64,000 nt of DNA from assembly GCF_014831675.1 (NCBI RefSeq), contig NZ_VJXY01000014.1, positions 106,870 through 170,869 on the forward strand, given 5' to 3'. The stretch's first letter is position 1, and each line of letters begins with the position of its first letter. Made by a program: the position numbers and the translations under genes. A model generated the notes under the pieces. It was not told the DNA's origin. It was given only the letters and a program-made list of their open reading frames with translations, and made no database searches. The DNA comes from Komarekiella delphini-convector SJRDD-AB1 (GTDB lineage Bacteria > Cyanobacteriota > Cyanobacteriia > Cyanobacteriales > Nostocaceae). This document shows positions 54,615 to 61,678 of the stretch, piece by piece.

Positions 54615-54992
54615 ATGAATTCTGAATCTAACGTCAAACTGACGATCGCTCTTGATAATCCAGATTTAGATGCTGAGGAGCAAGAGGAGGAAACACGAAA
54701 TCTCTTGCGAGAAATTAGAAACTTAGATGTAGAAAGCGCTGAACTTGTAGCAGTTACAGAAACACCCAAAGGCTCAAAGGCTTTAGGAGGTTTCCTGCTA
54801 GGAGTGTTGCAAGCAGAGGTGAGCCTGGCCAATTTTAAGAAAGTATTGGGATTTGTGGGCGATCGCCTCGGTAACAAAACCATTGAATTAGAAATCGAAG
54901 CTAACGGTAAAAAACTCAAAGTGAAAGCTAGCAGTCGGGAAGAATTAACCGCCGCCATTCAACAAGCGCAAAACTTTGTAGCAGCAAGCTGA
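54615..54992 (+). CDS. EACC1-like small protein upstream of a caspase gene
   Basis: A 125-residue soluble protein. It reads like EACC1 (effector-associated constant component 1): an N-terminal strand VKLTIALDN, a charged helix (EEQEEETRNLLREIRNLDVESAELVAV), a Gly/Lys-rich turn PKGSKALGGFLLGVLQAEVS, and a C-terminal beta segment KTIELEIEANGKKLKVKASSREEL with a last helix. In described conflict systems EACC1 is encoded next to caspase-like or other effectors and is thought to link sensing to effector activation. Here it lies 31 bp upstream of a caspase gene with AAGG six bases before its ATG. Name assignment is by pattern, without a search. Confidence 0.72.
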   Translation: MNSESNVKLTIALDNPDLDAEEQEEETRNLLREIRNLDVESAELVAVTETPKGSKALGGFLLGVLQAEVSLANFKKVLGFVGDRLGNKTIELEIEANGKKLKVKASSREELTAAIQQAQNFVAAS

Positions 54993-55023
54993 GAAATGTC
55001 ATCACAGGAAAGAGGATAGAGAC

Positions 55024-57204
55024 ATGAGGAAGGTAGCACTCTTAATCGGAATTAGTGATTATGAGCCTGGTCTTAACCCATTACCTGCGTCGGTCAAGGA
55101 TATGGAAGCGATCGCCAAAGTTTTGCAGCATCCAGAAATGGGTGGATTTGCCCAAACAGATATCCAAAAACTGGAGAATCCCGATCCTCAGAAAATGCAG
55201 GAAGCGATCGAGACGCTGTTTAGCGATCGGCGTAAAGATGACCTTGTAGTACTTTACTTCTCCGGTCACGGCATTAAAGATGAGAGCGGCAAACTTCACC
55301 TCGCTACTCGTCTGACGCGCAAAAATCCCCAAGGACGACTCATCAAATCAACCACTGTTCCCGCCAGCTTTGTTCATAACATCATGAGCGAAAGCCACTG
55401 CAAACGCCAAGTCGTAATTCTCGATTGTTGCTTTAGTGGGGCGTTTGCCGAGGGGTGGTCAGCCAAAGATGACAGTTCTGTCGATATCCGGGCTGAACTT
55501 GGTGGCGAGGGGCGAGTTGTCTTGACTTCTTCTACCGCTACTGAATATTCTTTCCACCAACAAGAATCAAATCTTTCGATTTATACCCGTTACCTGATTG
55601 AAGGTATTGAAACAGGTGCGGCAGATTTAGATAATGATGGTGCAGTTTCGGTTGATGAGTTGCATGAGTACGCCAAAAAGAAAGTTCAAGAAGCGGCTCC
55701 CGCCATGCAACCAGAAATTTATGCAGTCAAAGAAGGATTTAAAATCCTGTTGTCTAAAGCACCGATTGGTGATCCAAAACTGAAGTATCGCAAAGAAATA
55801 GAAATTTATGCCAGTCGGGGCGAGATTTCGATTATTGGTCGCAGAATATTAGATGCTCTACGTCAGAATTTGGGATTGTTCCCTGAAGAAACTGCTGCAA
55901 TCGAAGCTGAGGTTTTAAAACCTTATCGAGAGTATCAACAAAAATTACAGCAATATGAACAAGCATTAGTAGATGCGATCGGACGCGAGCCGACTTTGAG
56001 TGACCATACTCGCAATGATTTGCGACGTTATCAAGAAATTTTAGGACTGAGAGATGAAGACATAGCATCAATTGAGACTAAAATTAGCCCCCAAAATGAA
56101 TCAGTTATATTTCGAGATAAAGTTATAGCCTCCAAAAGCATCTCTCACAAAGATGATGTCACACCAGTTACAACATCAAACAAAGCTATTGCAGCAAGTG
56201 AAACTGAAACTATTGCGCCCAGTATAATAAAATCTCCAAGTATTCTTGCTACTTCTGTTGCAGTTGTCAGAAACTTCAGAGTCATGATTGGAGCAGGTAT
56301 CCTTGCTACTGTGGTTCTAACTTTCTCTTTCTTGGTGAAACCGCGTGATGCTTCGGTGACAACGCCTAGCCAAGTAGAATCATCTACTCTTAGTGTCACT
56401 CCCACTATCTCGCCGACAACCGAGATGAGTGCTAAAAATTTTTATGATCGGGGACTTGAGAAGTCTACTAAAAAAGACCATAAGGGAGCGATCGAGGATT
56501 TTAACGAGGTGCTGCGGCTCGATCCCAATTTTACGCTTGCTTACTACAAGCGAGGTGATGCCCGTAGTGCCCTTAAAGATTACAAAGGAGGAATTGAGGA
56601 TTTAAACCAGTATATTCGGATCAATCCCAAGGATGCTAACAGTTACGTTAGTCGAGGCTGGGCCTACTATAACCTTTACAATTACAAGCAAGCTACTATC
56701 GATTACAACAAAGCGATTGAAATTAACCCTAAGCACGCTCTTGCCCACAACAACCGAGGGGCAGTCTACGCTGATCAAGGCAACTACGAACAGGCAATTT
56801 CCGATTACACCAAAGCTATCGAATTTAAGAATGATCCCCTTAAGTGGCCCTACTACAACCGGGGTGATGCCCGCCGTAACCTGGGAGATAATAAGGGAGC
56901 GATTGAGGATTATAACCAGGCTATCCGTATCGATCCCACCTATACCAATGCTTACAATAACCGAGGTCTTGCCTACGCTAACTTAAAAGATTATAAGAAA
57001 GCAATTGACGATTATAGCCAAGCTATTCGTATTGATTCTAATTATGTCTATGCTTACTACAACAGGGGTAACACCCGCTCTATTATCAAAGATAAGCAGG
57101 GAGCGATCGCAGATTATCAAATAGCCGCAAACCTTTATCAAAAACAAGAAAACACAAAGCAATATCAACAGACATTAGAGAAACTCAAAGAGTTGCAAAA
57201 GTAG
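55024..57204 (+). CDS. Caspase-like (metacaspase/orthocaspase) protein with an EF-hand-like loop, a transmembrane segment and TPR repeats
   Basis: A 726-residue protein preceded by GAGG eight bases before ATG. Residues about 3-235 are a peptidase C14 domain: MRKVALLIGISDYEPGLNPL, catalytic His82 in YFSGHG, and catalytic Cys136 in ILDCCFSGAF. Both are intact. Residues 201-212 form a perfect EF-hand-type loop DLDNDGAVSVDE. Residues about 250-355 are two helical repeats (RILDALRQNLGLFPEETAAIE, then RNDLRRYQEILGLRDEDIASIE) of a type common in cyanobacterial signalling proteins. A transmembrane helix lies at about 419-437. Residues about 470-708 hold seven TPRs. It probably forms an operon with the EACC1-like gene. 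Proposed: a membrane-anchored protease in regulated cell death or conflict. Confidence 0.9.
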   Translation: MRKVALLIGISDYEPGLNPLPASVKDMEAIAKVLQHPEMGGFAQTDIQKLENPDPQKMQEAIETLFSDRRKDDLVVLYFSGHGIKDESGKLHLATRLTRKNPQGRLIKSTTVPASFVHNIMSESHCKRQVVILDCCFSGAFAEGWSAKDDSSVDIRAELGGEGRVVLTSSTATEYSFHQQESNLSIYTRYLIEGIETGAADLDNDGAVSVDELHEYAKKKVQEAAPAMQPEIYAVKEGFKILLSKAPIGDPKLKYRKEIEIYASRGEISIIGRRILDALRQNLGLFPEETAAIEAEVLKPYREYQQKLQQYEQALVDAIGREPTLSDHTRNDLRRYQEILGLRDEDIASIETKISPQNESVIFRDKVIASKSISHKDDVTPVTTSNKAIAASETETIAPSIIKSPSILATSVAVVRNFRVMIGAGILATVVLTFSFLVKPRDASVTTPSQVESSTLSVTPTISPTTEMSAKNFYDRGLEKSTKKDHKGAIEDFNEVLRLDPNFTLAYYKRGDARSALKDYKGGIEDLNQYIRINPKDANSYVSRGWAYYNLYNYKQATIDYNKAIEINPKHALAHNNRGAVYADQGNYEQAISDYTKAIEFKNDPLKWPYYNRGDARRNLGDNKGAIEDYNQAIRIDPTYTNAYNNRGLAYANLKDYKKAIDDYSQAIRIDSNYVYAYYNRGNTRSIIKDKQGAIADYQIAANLYQKQENTKQYQQTLEKLKELQK

Positions 57205-57228
57205 CTATATTTTGGCAATAATTATCTG

Positions 57229-57326
57229 CTAAAGGTGGGAAGCTATGCATACATCGACCAAAACAGTTTCCAGATTGTCTTCTGGAATAGGACGACCTTC
57301 TTGTTGTAAAACCTCAATATATTGAC
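57229..57326 (-). pseudogene. C-terminal fragment of a HicB-like antitoxin
   Basis: In one leftward frame the bases read QYIEVLQQEGRPIPEDNLET, then VLVDVCIASHL and a stop. The phrase YIEVLQ-x-(E/G)-x-PIPED is typical of the C-terminal helix of HicB antitoxins. No start codon or N-terminal domain is present; the fragment abuts the Uma2 remnant, in another frame. It looks like a deletion junction that joined two genes' remains. Confidence 0.5.
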
Positions 57327-57736
57327 ATCAGGATAACGACCGTTTTCTTCCCAGACTACCCAACCTTGTCTAGAGTTATTACCGTCAACATTCAGCACCG
57401 CAAAGAAATCTGGGCCACGGAAGTCGAGGCAGTGCGTTGCGGGGGTTCCCACGGCAGTCCGCTCAAGTCGGGAAACCCGCCCACGCGGCTGCCTCCCCGT
57501 TGTAGCAACTGCCGTTCGGTTACGAACTTGGGTACTGCTGTAGTAAATAAACATATTGCCCCCAGTGAAAAAATCATTGCGCTCAGCAAAAACTGCTGCA
57601 ATGACCGAATCAAGACATTCATGACAATACGGTGGCGATTTGATTCCAAAGGTTCACCATCATCAAAAATTAAATCTGTAGGTGGCATTGGGGGTTCCCA
57701 ATCCACAACGGCTGCTGGATTGTTCTCAGTAGTCAT
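57324..57736 (-). pseudogene. Uma2-family pseudogene (frameshift, 90-bp insertion, lost C-terminus)
   Basis: From ATG 57736 the frame reads MTTENNPAAVVDWEPPMPPT, then DLIFDDGEPLESNRHRI, a good Uma2 start, up to SLQQ (about 57593). A frameshift at a run of five T follows. In the next frame ERNDFFTGGNMFIYYSSTQV continues the family, ending NR. A 90-bp palindromic insertion (57426-57515) then adds 30 foreign residues in frame. DFRGPDFFAVLNVDGNNSRQ resumes and stops making family sense after NGRYPDV. About half of the nuclease domain, including the region around the later catalytic residues, is missing. Not functional. Confidence 0.8.
57426..57515. mobile_element. 90-bp palindromic insertion inside the Uma2 remnant
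   Basis: Its ends GGCAGTGCG and CAACTGCC are inverted. The interior reads GTCCGCTCAAGTCGGGAAAC and CCGCCCACGCGGC. The length is a multiple of three with no stop in the host frame. It interrupts the conserved NR/DFRGPDFF junction. Confidence 0.7.
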
Positions 57737-57824
57737 GAGCGATCGCCTTTCTCAAGAAGCCTTAAATCTTTATCATAATCTGCCCATAAGCTTACTCAGA
57801 TTAAGGTGTGCAAATTATAAATGC

Positions 57825-58463
57825 TTATAAATTATTTTTAACCCAATTTCTAAAATTACGAATAGCTTGACTTCTACCAATAGTTAAACACTGTTTAACA
57901 TACTCATTGACTAATTCAACAATTGGTATATCAGGAAAATTAGGACTAGATTGAGATTTTATATATTTCCCCTGTTGTAGCAACGAAATTTCTAAACCTT
58001 GTTGTGTATATCGCCAGAGTTCAGGAACTCCCAAAATCTCATAGTTCTCAAATCGAGTCCGGGAAGTAATATCAACTTCGATTGCTAAATCTGGCGGTGG
58101 GTCTATAGTTAAATCAATACGATTTTTCCCAATCACAGCAGCATAATTTTGAATATAAAAACTGGTATCGGGTTCTACTGCTTGCCGCATTCGTTCATTT
58201 TTAAGTGTTGTGGAACCAAAAGGTTCAAAATCAATTTGGAGTATTTCTAACAAGATTTTGACTAAATCACCAATAAGTTCTTTATCTTTTTCGTGTTCAG
58301 GAAGGGGAACCATAATTTCTAACCAGCCATGACTATAAGAAATACGTCCAGCACGCTTTTCTCCCATTTCTTCTAAAATATTTTCTAACTGCTCCCAGCT
58401 AACATCTTGGAGCAACATTTGTTGTCCTGGTTTGACGATAATTTGTTGCAGTTTTAAAAGCAT
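57825..58463 (-). CDS. Uma2-family (DUF820) PD-(D/E)XK nuclease-like protein
   Basis: A 212-residue intact Uma2 protein; ATG 58463 follows GAGG. It shows the family start LLLQDVSWEQLENILEEMGEKRAGRISYSHGWLEIMVPLPEHE, the acidic-site segment AVEPDTSFYIQNYAAV, and PPPDLAIEVDITSRTRFENYEILGVPELWRYTQQ. The D-E-x-(D) pattern (EPDTSF, AIEVD) fits the nuclease fold. C-terminal FPDIPIVELVNEYVKQCLTIGRS is typical. It is separated from the upstream gene pdxJ (divergent). Two other Uma2 genes occur in the window (9877 and the broken copy at 57324). Function is unknown; toxin-like or DNA-processing roles have been proposed for the family. Confidence 0.9.
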   Translation of the reverse strand: MLLKLQQIIVKPGQQMLLQDVSWEQLENILEEMGEKRAGRISYSHGWLEIMVPLPEHEKDKELIGDLVKILLEILQIDFEPFGSTTLKNERMRQAVEPDTSFYIQNYAAVIGKNRIDLTIDPPPDLAIEVDITSRTRFENYEILGVPELWRYTQQGLEISLLQQGKYIKSQSSPNFPDIPIVELVNEYVKQCLTIGRSQAIRNFRNWVKNNL

Positions 58464-58656
58464 ATTACCTCAAAGAGTGGGTGTAGATATTATTCTAAAT
58501 CCGTCAAGTAAGTAATGCGATCGCCTAACTGAAGCGCTCCTTACCAACACTCTAAAATAAGAGTTACGCTCAACAGTAATTGCCCCCACATTCAACTTAC
58601 AACCAAGATTTCCGGTAAAATCAATTTCTGAGGACTGTGGATAGGGGGAACTTGGG

Positions 58657-59379
58657 ATGTCTACACTTGGCGTGAACATTGACCACATCGCCACCATCCG
58701 ACAAGCGCGGCGGACGGTGGAACCAGACCCCGTGGCGGCGGCGGTGCTGGCAGAATTAGGGGGTGCTGATGGAATTACGGTGCATCTGCGCGAAGATAGA
58801 CGGCATATCCAAGATAGGGATGTGCGTTTGTTGCGGCAGACTGTGCGATCGCATCTGAATTTAGAAATGGCCGCTACAGATGAAATGCTAGCGATCGCTC
58901 TCGATATCAAACCCGATTACGTGACTTTAGTACCCGAAAAACGCGAAGAAGTCACCACAGAAGGCGGATTAGATATTGTCGGGCAAATTGCTAGAATAGG
59001 TGAGATAGTTGATAAATTGCAAAACGCTGGCATTCCAGTTAGTCTATTTATCGACGCCGAACCAGCACAAATTGAAGCATCTGTCAAGATAAAAGCGAAG
59101 TTTATTGAACTCCACACTGGGCAATACGCTGAGGCTAAGGATGAAATAAATCGTCAGCAAGAATTAGCCGTGTTAGCTAAGGGGTGTGAGCAGGCAATTC
59201 AAGCTGGATTGCGAGTGAATGCTGGTCATGGACTCACTTACTGGAATGTTTATCCGGTGGCTGCGCTTCCAGGGATGGAAGAATTAAACATCGGTCATAC
59301 GATCATCAGTCGGGCAGCATTAGTAGGTATAGAAAGAGCCGTCCGTGAGATGAAACAAGCTATACGAGGGAATGGGTAA
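58657..59379 (+). CDS. pdxJ: Pyridoxine 5'-phosphate synthase
   Basis: PdxJ condenses 1-deoxyxylulose 5-phosphate with 3-amino-2-oxopropyl phosphate in the DXP-dependent vitamin B6 pathway. A 240-residue TIM barrel. Motifs: [57 protein letters not shown], the catalytic-region [16 protein letters not shown], and [29 protein letters not shown]. The active-site His45-like (HLRED), Glu (LEMAAT) and His (NAGHGL) are present. Preceded by GGGGGA. A heptamer array starts four bases after the stop codon. Confidence 0.97.
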   Translation: MSTLGVNIDHIATIRQARRTVEPDPVAAAVLAELGGADGITVHLREDRRHIQDRDVRLLRQTVRSHLNLEMAATDEMLAIALDIKPDYVTLVPEKREEVTTEGGLDIVGQIARIGEIVDKLQNAGIPVSLFIDAEPAQIEASVKIKAKFIELHTGQYAEAKDEINRQQELAVLAKGCEQAIQAGLRVNAGHGLTYWNVYPVAALPGMEELNIGHTIISRAALVGIERAVREMKQAIRGNG

Positions 59380-59383
59380 TAGG

Positions 59384-59446
59384 GGAATGGGGACTGGGAA
59401 CTGGGTATTGGGTACTGGGGACTGGGTATTGGGTACTGGGTACTGG
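59384..59446. repeat. Tandem heptamer repeat (STRR-like), GGTACTG type
   Basis: Nine units such as GGACTGG, GTATTGG and GTACTGG follow the pdxJ stop codon directly. Same family as 7127-7189. Confidence 0.85.
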
Positions 59447-59551
59447 GGGAAGAAACTATAAGCTGTACCCTGTAACCTGTAACCTGTAACTTAGAGGGGT
59501 TGTAACTGCGAAATCTAGAAACTTGGAGCCAATAATTAAGCAAAAACTTCC

Positions 59552-60271
59552 ATGAGCGCAACACAGTCTAACAACCTTCCGCTTTGGGTACAGGATCGGG
59601 ATAAAGTGATAGCAGAAAGCACTGATACACAGTGGCGCTATCAAACACCTCCTGATTATTCTCGCTCAAAAGAGAACCTTGCCAATGAGAGTACACGCAA
59701 TCATCTTGAGGGTACACTGGAAGCGATCGTAGAAAACTTGGTGAGAACTTTTGAGATGGAGGTATCTTTTAAAACTAACCCACAGCAGTGGTTGTCTATA
59801 GTGAATGACAAGTTTCGCGTGAGTAGTAATGGCGGATTAGAGTACACAGCAGCAGATTTAGCTGCACAAGGTACTTACAACTTGTTTATGGCTGATTCAG
59901 AACATTACAAAGCTTCAGAAGAAAGCTTTGAATCATCTGCCAAAGTTTTCCACACAACATTTCCCCAAGGATTTCCGTGGGAAGTGCTGGAAGTTTTCTC
60001 AGGGCCACCAAATGTAACATTCAAGTGGCGGCATTGGGGACATTTTAAAGGTGCATATAAAGACTATGCACCGACTGGAGAGACATTAGAAATTATCGGC
60101 ATGAGCGTTGCACGCGTCACCGATGACTTGAAGATTGTTTCTTTGGAACACTACTTTGACAACAGTCTGTTTTTAGAAAAACTGACAGAAGGTGGCAAAC
60201 AGTCAAATAGTGAAAATCAAGGAAGTACTTGTCCCTTTAGTTCTTGGTTCAAGAAATTCCACAAGAGTTAG
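59552..60271 (+). CDS. SnoaL-like (NTF2-fold) protein
   Basis: A 239-residue soluble protein that looks like a cyanobacterial SnoaL-like/NTF2-fold protein. Visible segments: LEGTLEAIVENLVRTFEMEVSF, then YNLFMADSEHYKASEESFESSAKVFH, PWEVLEVFSGPPNVTFKWRHWGHFKGAYKDYAPTGETLEIIGMSVARV, which has the aromatic- and His-rich cone pattern of the fold. Family members include polyketide cyclases and binding proteins; I cannot give the ligand. It ends with a Cys-containing tail GSTCPFSSWFKKF. A hairpin follows its stop, then ycf54 on the same strand 65 bp later. Confidence 0.75.
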   Translation: MSATQSNNLPLWVQDRDKVIAESTDTQWRYQTPPDYSRSKENLANESTRNHLEGTLEAIVENLVRTFEMEVSFKTNPQQWLSIVNDKFRVSSNGGLEYTAADLAAQGTYNLFMADSEHYKASEESFESSAKVFHTTFPQGFPWEVLEVFSGPPNVTFKWRHWGHFKGAYKDYAPTGETLEIIGMSVARVTDDLKIVSLEHYFDNSLFLEKLTEGGKQSNSENQGSTCPFSSWFKKFHKS

Positions 60272-60274
60272 TTT

Positions 60275-60307
60275 GTAAGGGTACAGTAGTGTACGCTGTG
60301 CCCTTAC
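60275..60307. terminator. Hairpin between the SnoaL-like gene and ycf54
   Basis: GTAAGGG-x-ACAG pairs with CTGT-x-CCCTTAC (a T-G wobble in the middle), with a 9-base loop, four bases after the SnoaL-like stop. It is followed by ATTATTTAAT rather than a T run, so it may be a weak terminator or a dispersed palindrome. Confidence 0.55.
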
Positions 60308-60335
60308 ATTATTTAATAGTAACCAAAGGATAAAA

Positions 60336-60665
60336 ATGCAAACATACTATTACGTTTTGGCTAGTCAACGCTTTCTCCTCGAAGAAGAACCCATAGAGGA
60401 AGTTTTGAAAGAACGCACCCGTCATTACCACGAACAAGAAAAACAAATTGATTTTTGGTTGGTTCAGCAACCAGCTTTCTTGGAAGCGCCCCAGTTTGCA
60501 GAGGTAAAAGCAAAGTGTCCTCAGCCGGCAGTAGCAATTATTTCCACTAATTCTCAATTTATTACCTGGTTAAAATTGCGATTGGAATACGTCATCACCG
60601 GAGAATTTCAGGCTCCTTCTGAAACAATCCCTGATGCATTGGCATCACTTTCTACTGTGTCTTAA
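60336..60665 (+). CDS. ycf54: Ycf54, Mg-protoporphyrin IX monomethyl ester cyclase-associated protein (DUF2488)
   Basis: A 109-residue protein that binds and is needed for activity of the AcsF/CycI-type oxidative cyclase, which forms the isocyclic ring of chlorophyll. Family motifs are almost complete: YYYVLASQRFLLEEEPIEEVLKERTRHYHEQEKQIDFWLVQQPAFLE, then KAKCPQPAVAIISTNSQFITWLKLRLEYVITGEF and SETIPDALASL. AGGA lies about six bases before ATG. The gene fits the photosynthetic character of the region, although the cyclase gene is not in the window. Confidence 0.95.
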   Translation: MQTYYYVLASQRFLLEEEPIEEVLKERTRHYHEQEKQIDFWLVQQPAFLEAPQFAEVKAKCPQPAVAIISTNSQFITWLKLRLEYVITGEFQAPSETIPDALASLSTVS

Positions 60666-60818
60666 GAATGAGCATGAGGCATGGGGCATAGGTAAAGAAT
60701 TATTCTTTTGCTCCTTTGCTCCTAGTCCCCAGTCCCCAATCCTCACTTTTCTTTAGGGGGAACAAAAGATATTTTTATAAAATCTTGTAAGACACCATCA
60801 TTTACCCATATAACTTTT

Positions 60819-61649
60819 GTGCAGAGACTTAAGATACCAAGTGTTTTAGGATTAGCGATGTCTGTCTTGAAAAGTTCAGATGCCTGCGGCGGGCTACGCC
60901 AACGGCGGAAACCGCTGCTCCACGCCAGTTGCTTTCCGACGCAAGGCGACAGGAACGCACTGGCTCGACTTTTCGCTACGACGAGCTTCGCTTATGCAGG
61001 TTTAATTGGTGGCATTAGTTCTGTCTTTGCCCAACCAGCTATTCTTGCTTGTCAACCTCCGAGTGCGGGTGAGTATCTTTTATTAGTAGTCAGTCCCACA
61101 GCAGATAATCAAAAGCAGTTGCGTAGTGCCTTACCGCCTCAACTCAAGACAACCACCTGTAAATATCTCAACGAGACAGTGACACGAGTTGGCGGGTTTA
61201 ACAAAATTGACGATGCCAATCGTTGGGCAAGGTACATCGGCAATATTGTCGGGTTGTCTGCCATTATCACCACTCGACCAACAGTAGCAAATGTACAGCC
61301 ATCACAGCCATTACAGTCATCGCAGCCATTGCAGCCATCGCAGCCATCGCAGCCATCTCAGCCATTGCAGCAGCAAACAATCAGTTATAATCCCCAAGCT
61401 TTAGGACAGGGTTATGCAGTACTAGTGGATTATTTCAACCGTCCAGAACTGGCAAATAATGTGCAGCAAGTGGTAGGGGGTAACGTGGGTTTTGCTTCCT
61501 ATGGTCAACGTCCTTACTTACTGGCAGTTCATACCACCAATCAAAAAGAAGCATACAGCACATTGGAAAAACTGAACGATCGCGGTTTTTTTGCTGTCCT
61601 AGTAGATAGTCGTAAAGTAATGCTACTGCGCCCAGTTGTGCGTTTATAG
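60819..61649 (+). CDS. Secreted protein with two SPOR-like domains and an in-frame repeat insertion
   Basis: A 276-residue protein from GTG 60819. The signal region is split: MQRLKIPSVLGLAMSVLKSS, then about 38 residues encoded by a repeat (CGGLRQRRKPLLHASCFPTQ and so on), then AYAGLIGGISSVFAQPAIL, which carries the cleavage site near FAQ. Two similar beta-alpha domains follow: EYLLLVVSPTADNQKQLRSALPPQL with ITRVGGFNK-like TVTRVGGFNKIDDANRWARYIG, and GYAVLVDYFNRPELANNVQQVVGG with KEAYSTLEKLNDRGFFAVLVDSRKVML. Each resembles a SPOR module. A repeat linker of SQPLQPSQPSQP separates them. The C-terminal domain of 37233-39140 is similar in style. Confidence 0.65.
   Translation: MQRLKIPSVLGLAMSVLKSSDACGGLRQRRKPLLHASCFPTQGDRNALARLFATTSFAYAGLIGGISSVFAQPAILACQPPSAGEYLLLVVSPTADNQKQLRSALPPQLKTTTCKYLNETVTRVGGFNKIDDANRWARYIGNIVGLSAIITTRPTVANVQPSQPLQSSQPLQPSQPSQPSQPLQQQTISYNPQALGQGYAVLVDYFNRPELANNVQQVVGGNVGFASYGQRPYLLAVHTTNQKEAYSTLEKLNDRGFFAVLVDSRKVMLLRPVVRL
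60880..60994. repeat. Palindromic repeat inserted into the signal-peptide region
   Basis: About 115 bases of GC-rich sequence (GATGCCTGCGGCGGGCTACG, CCAACGGCGGAAACCGC, ACGACGAGCTTCGC) in an otherwise ordinary reading frame. It has the composition of a common Nostoc dispersed repeat and keeps the frame open. Exact edges are uncertain. Confidence 0.6.
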
Positions 61650-61678
61650 TAATTACCAAGTTGCTAGGGTGCGTTTAC

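Larger units (their letters stand above)
57205..57824. other. 620-bp region of gene remnants
   Basis: Between the caspase gene and the intact Uma2 gene lies only decayed coding sequence: a Uma2 pseudogene (57324-57736), the 90-bp insertion within it, and a HicB-like tail fragment (57229-57326). Confidence 0.6.
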
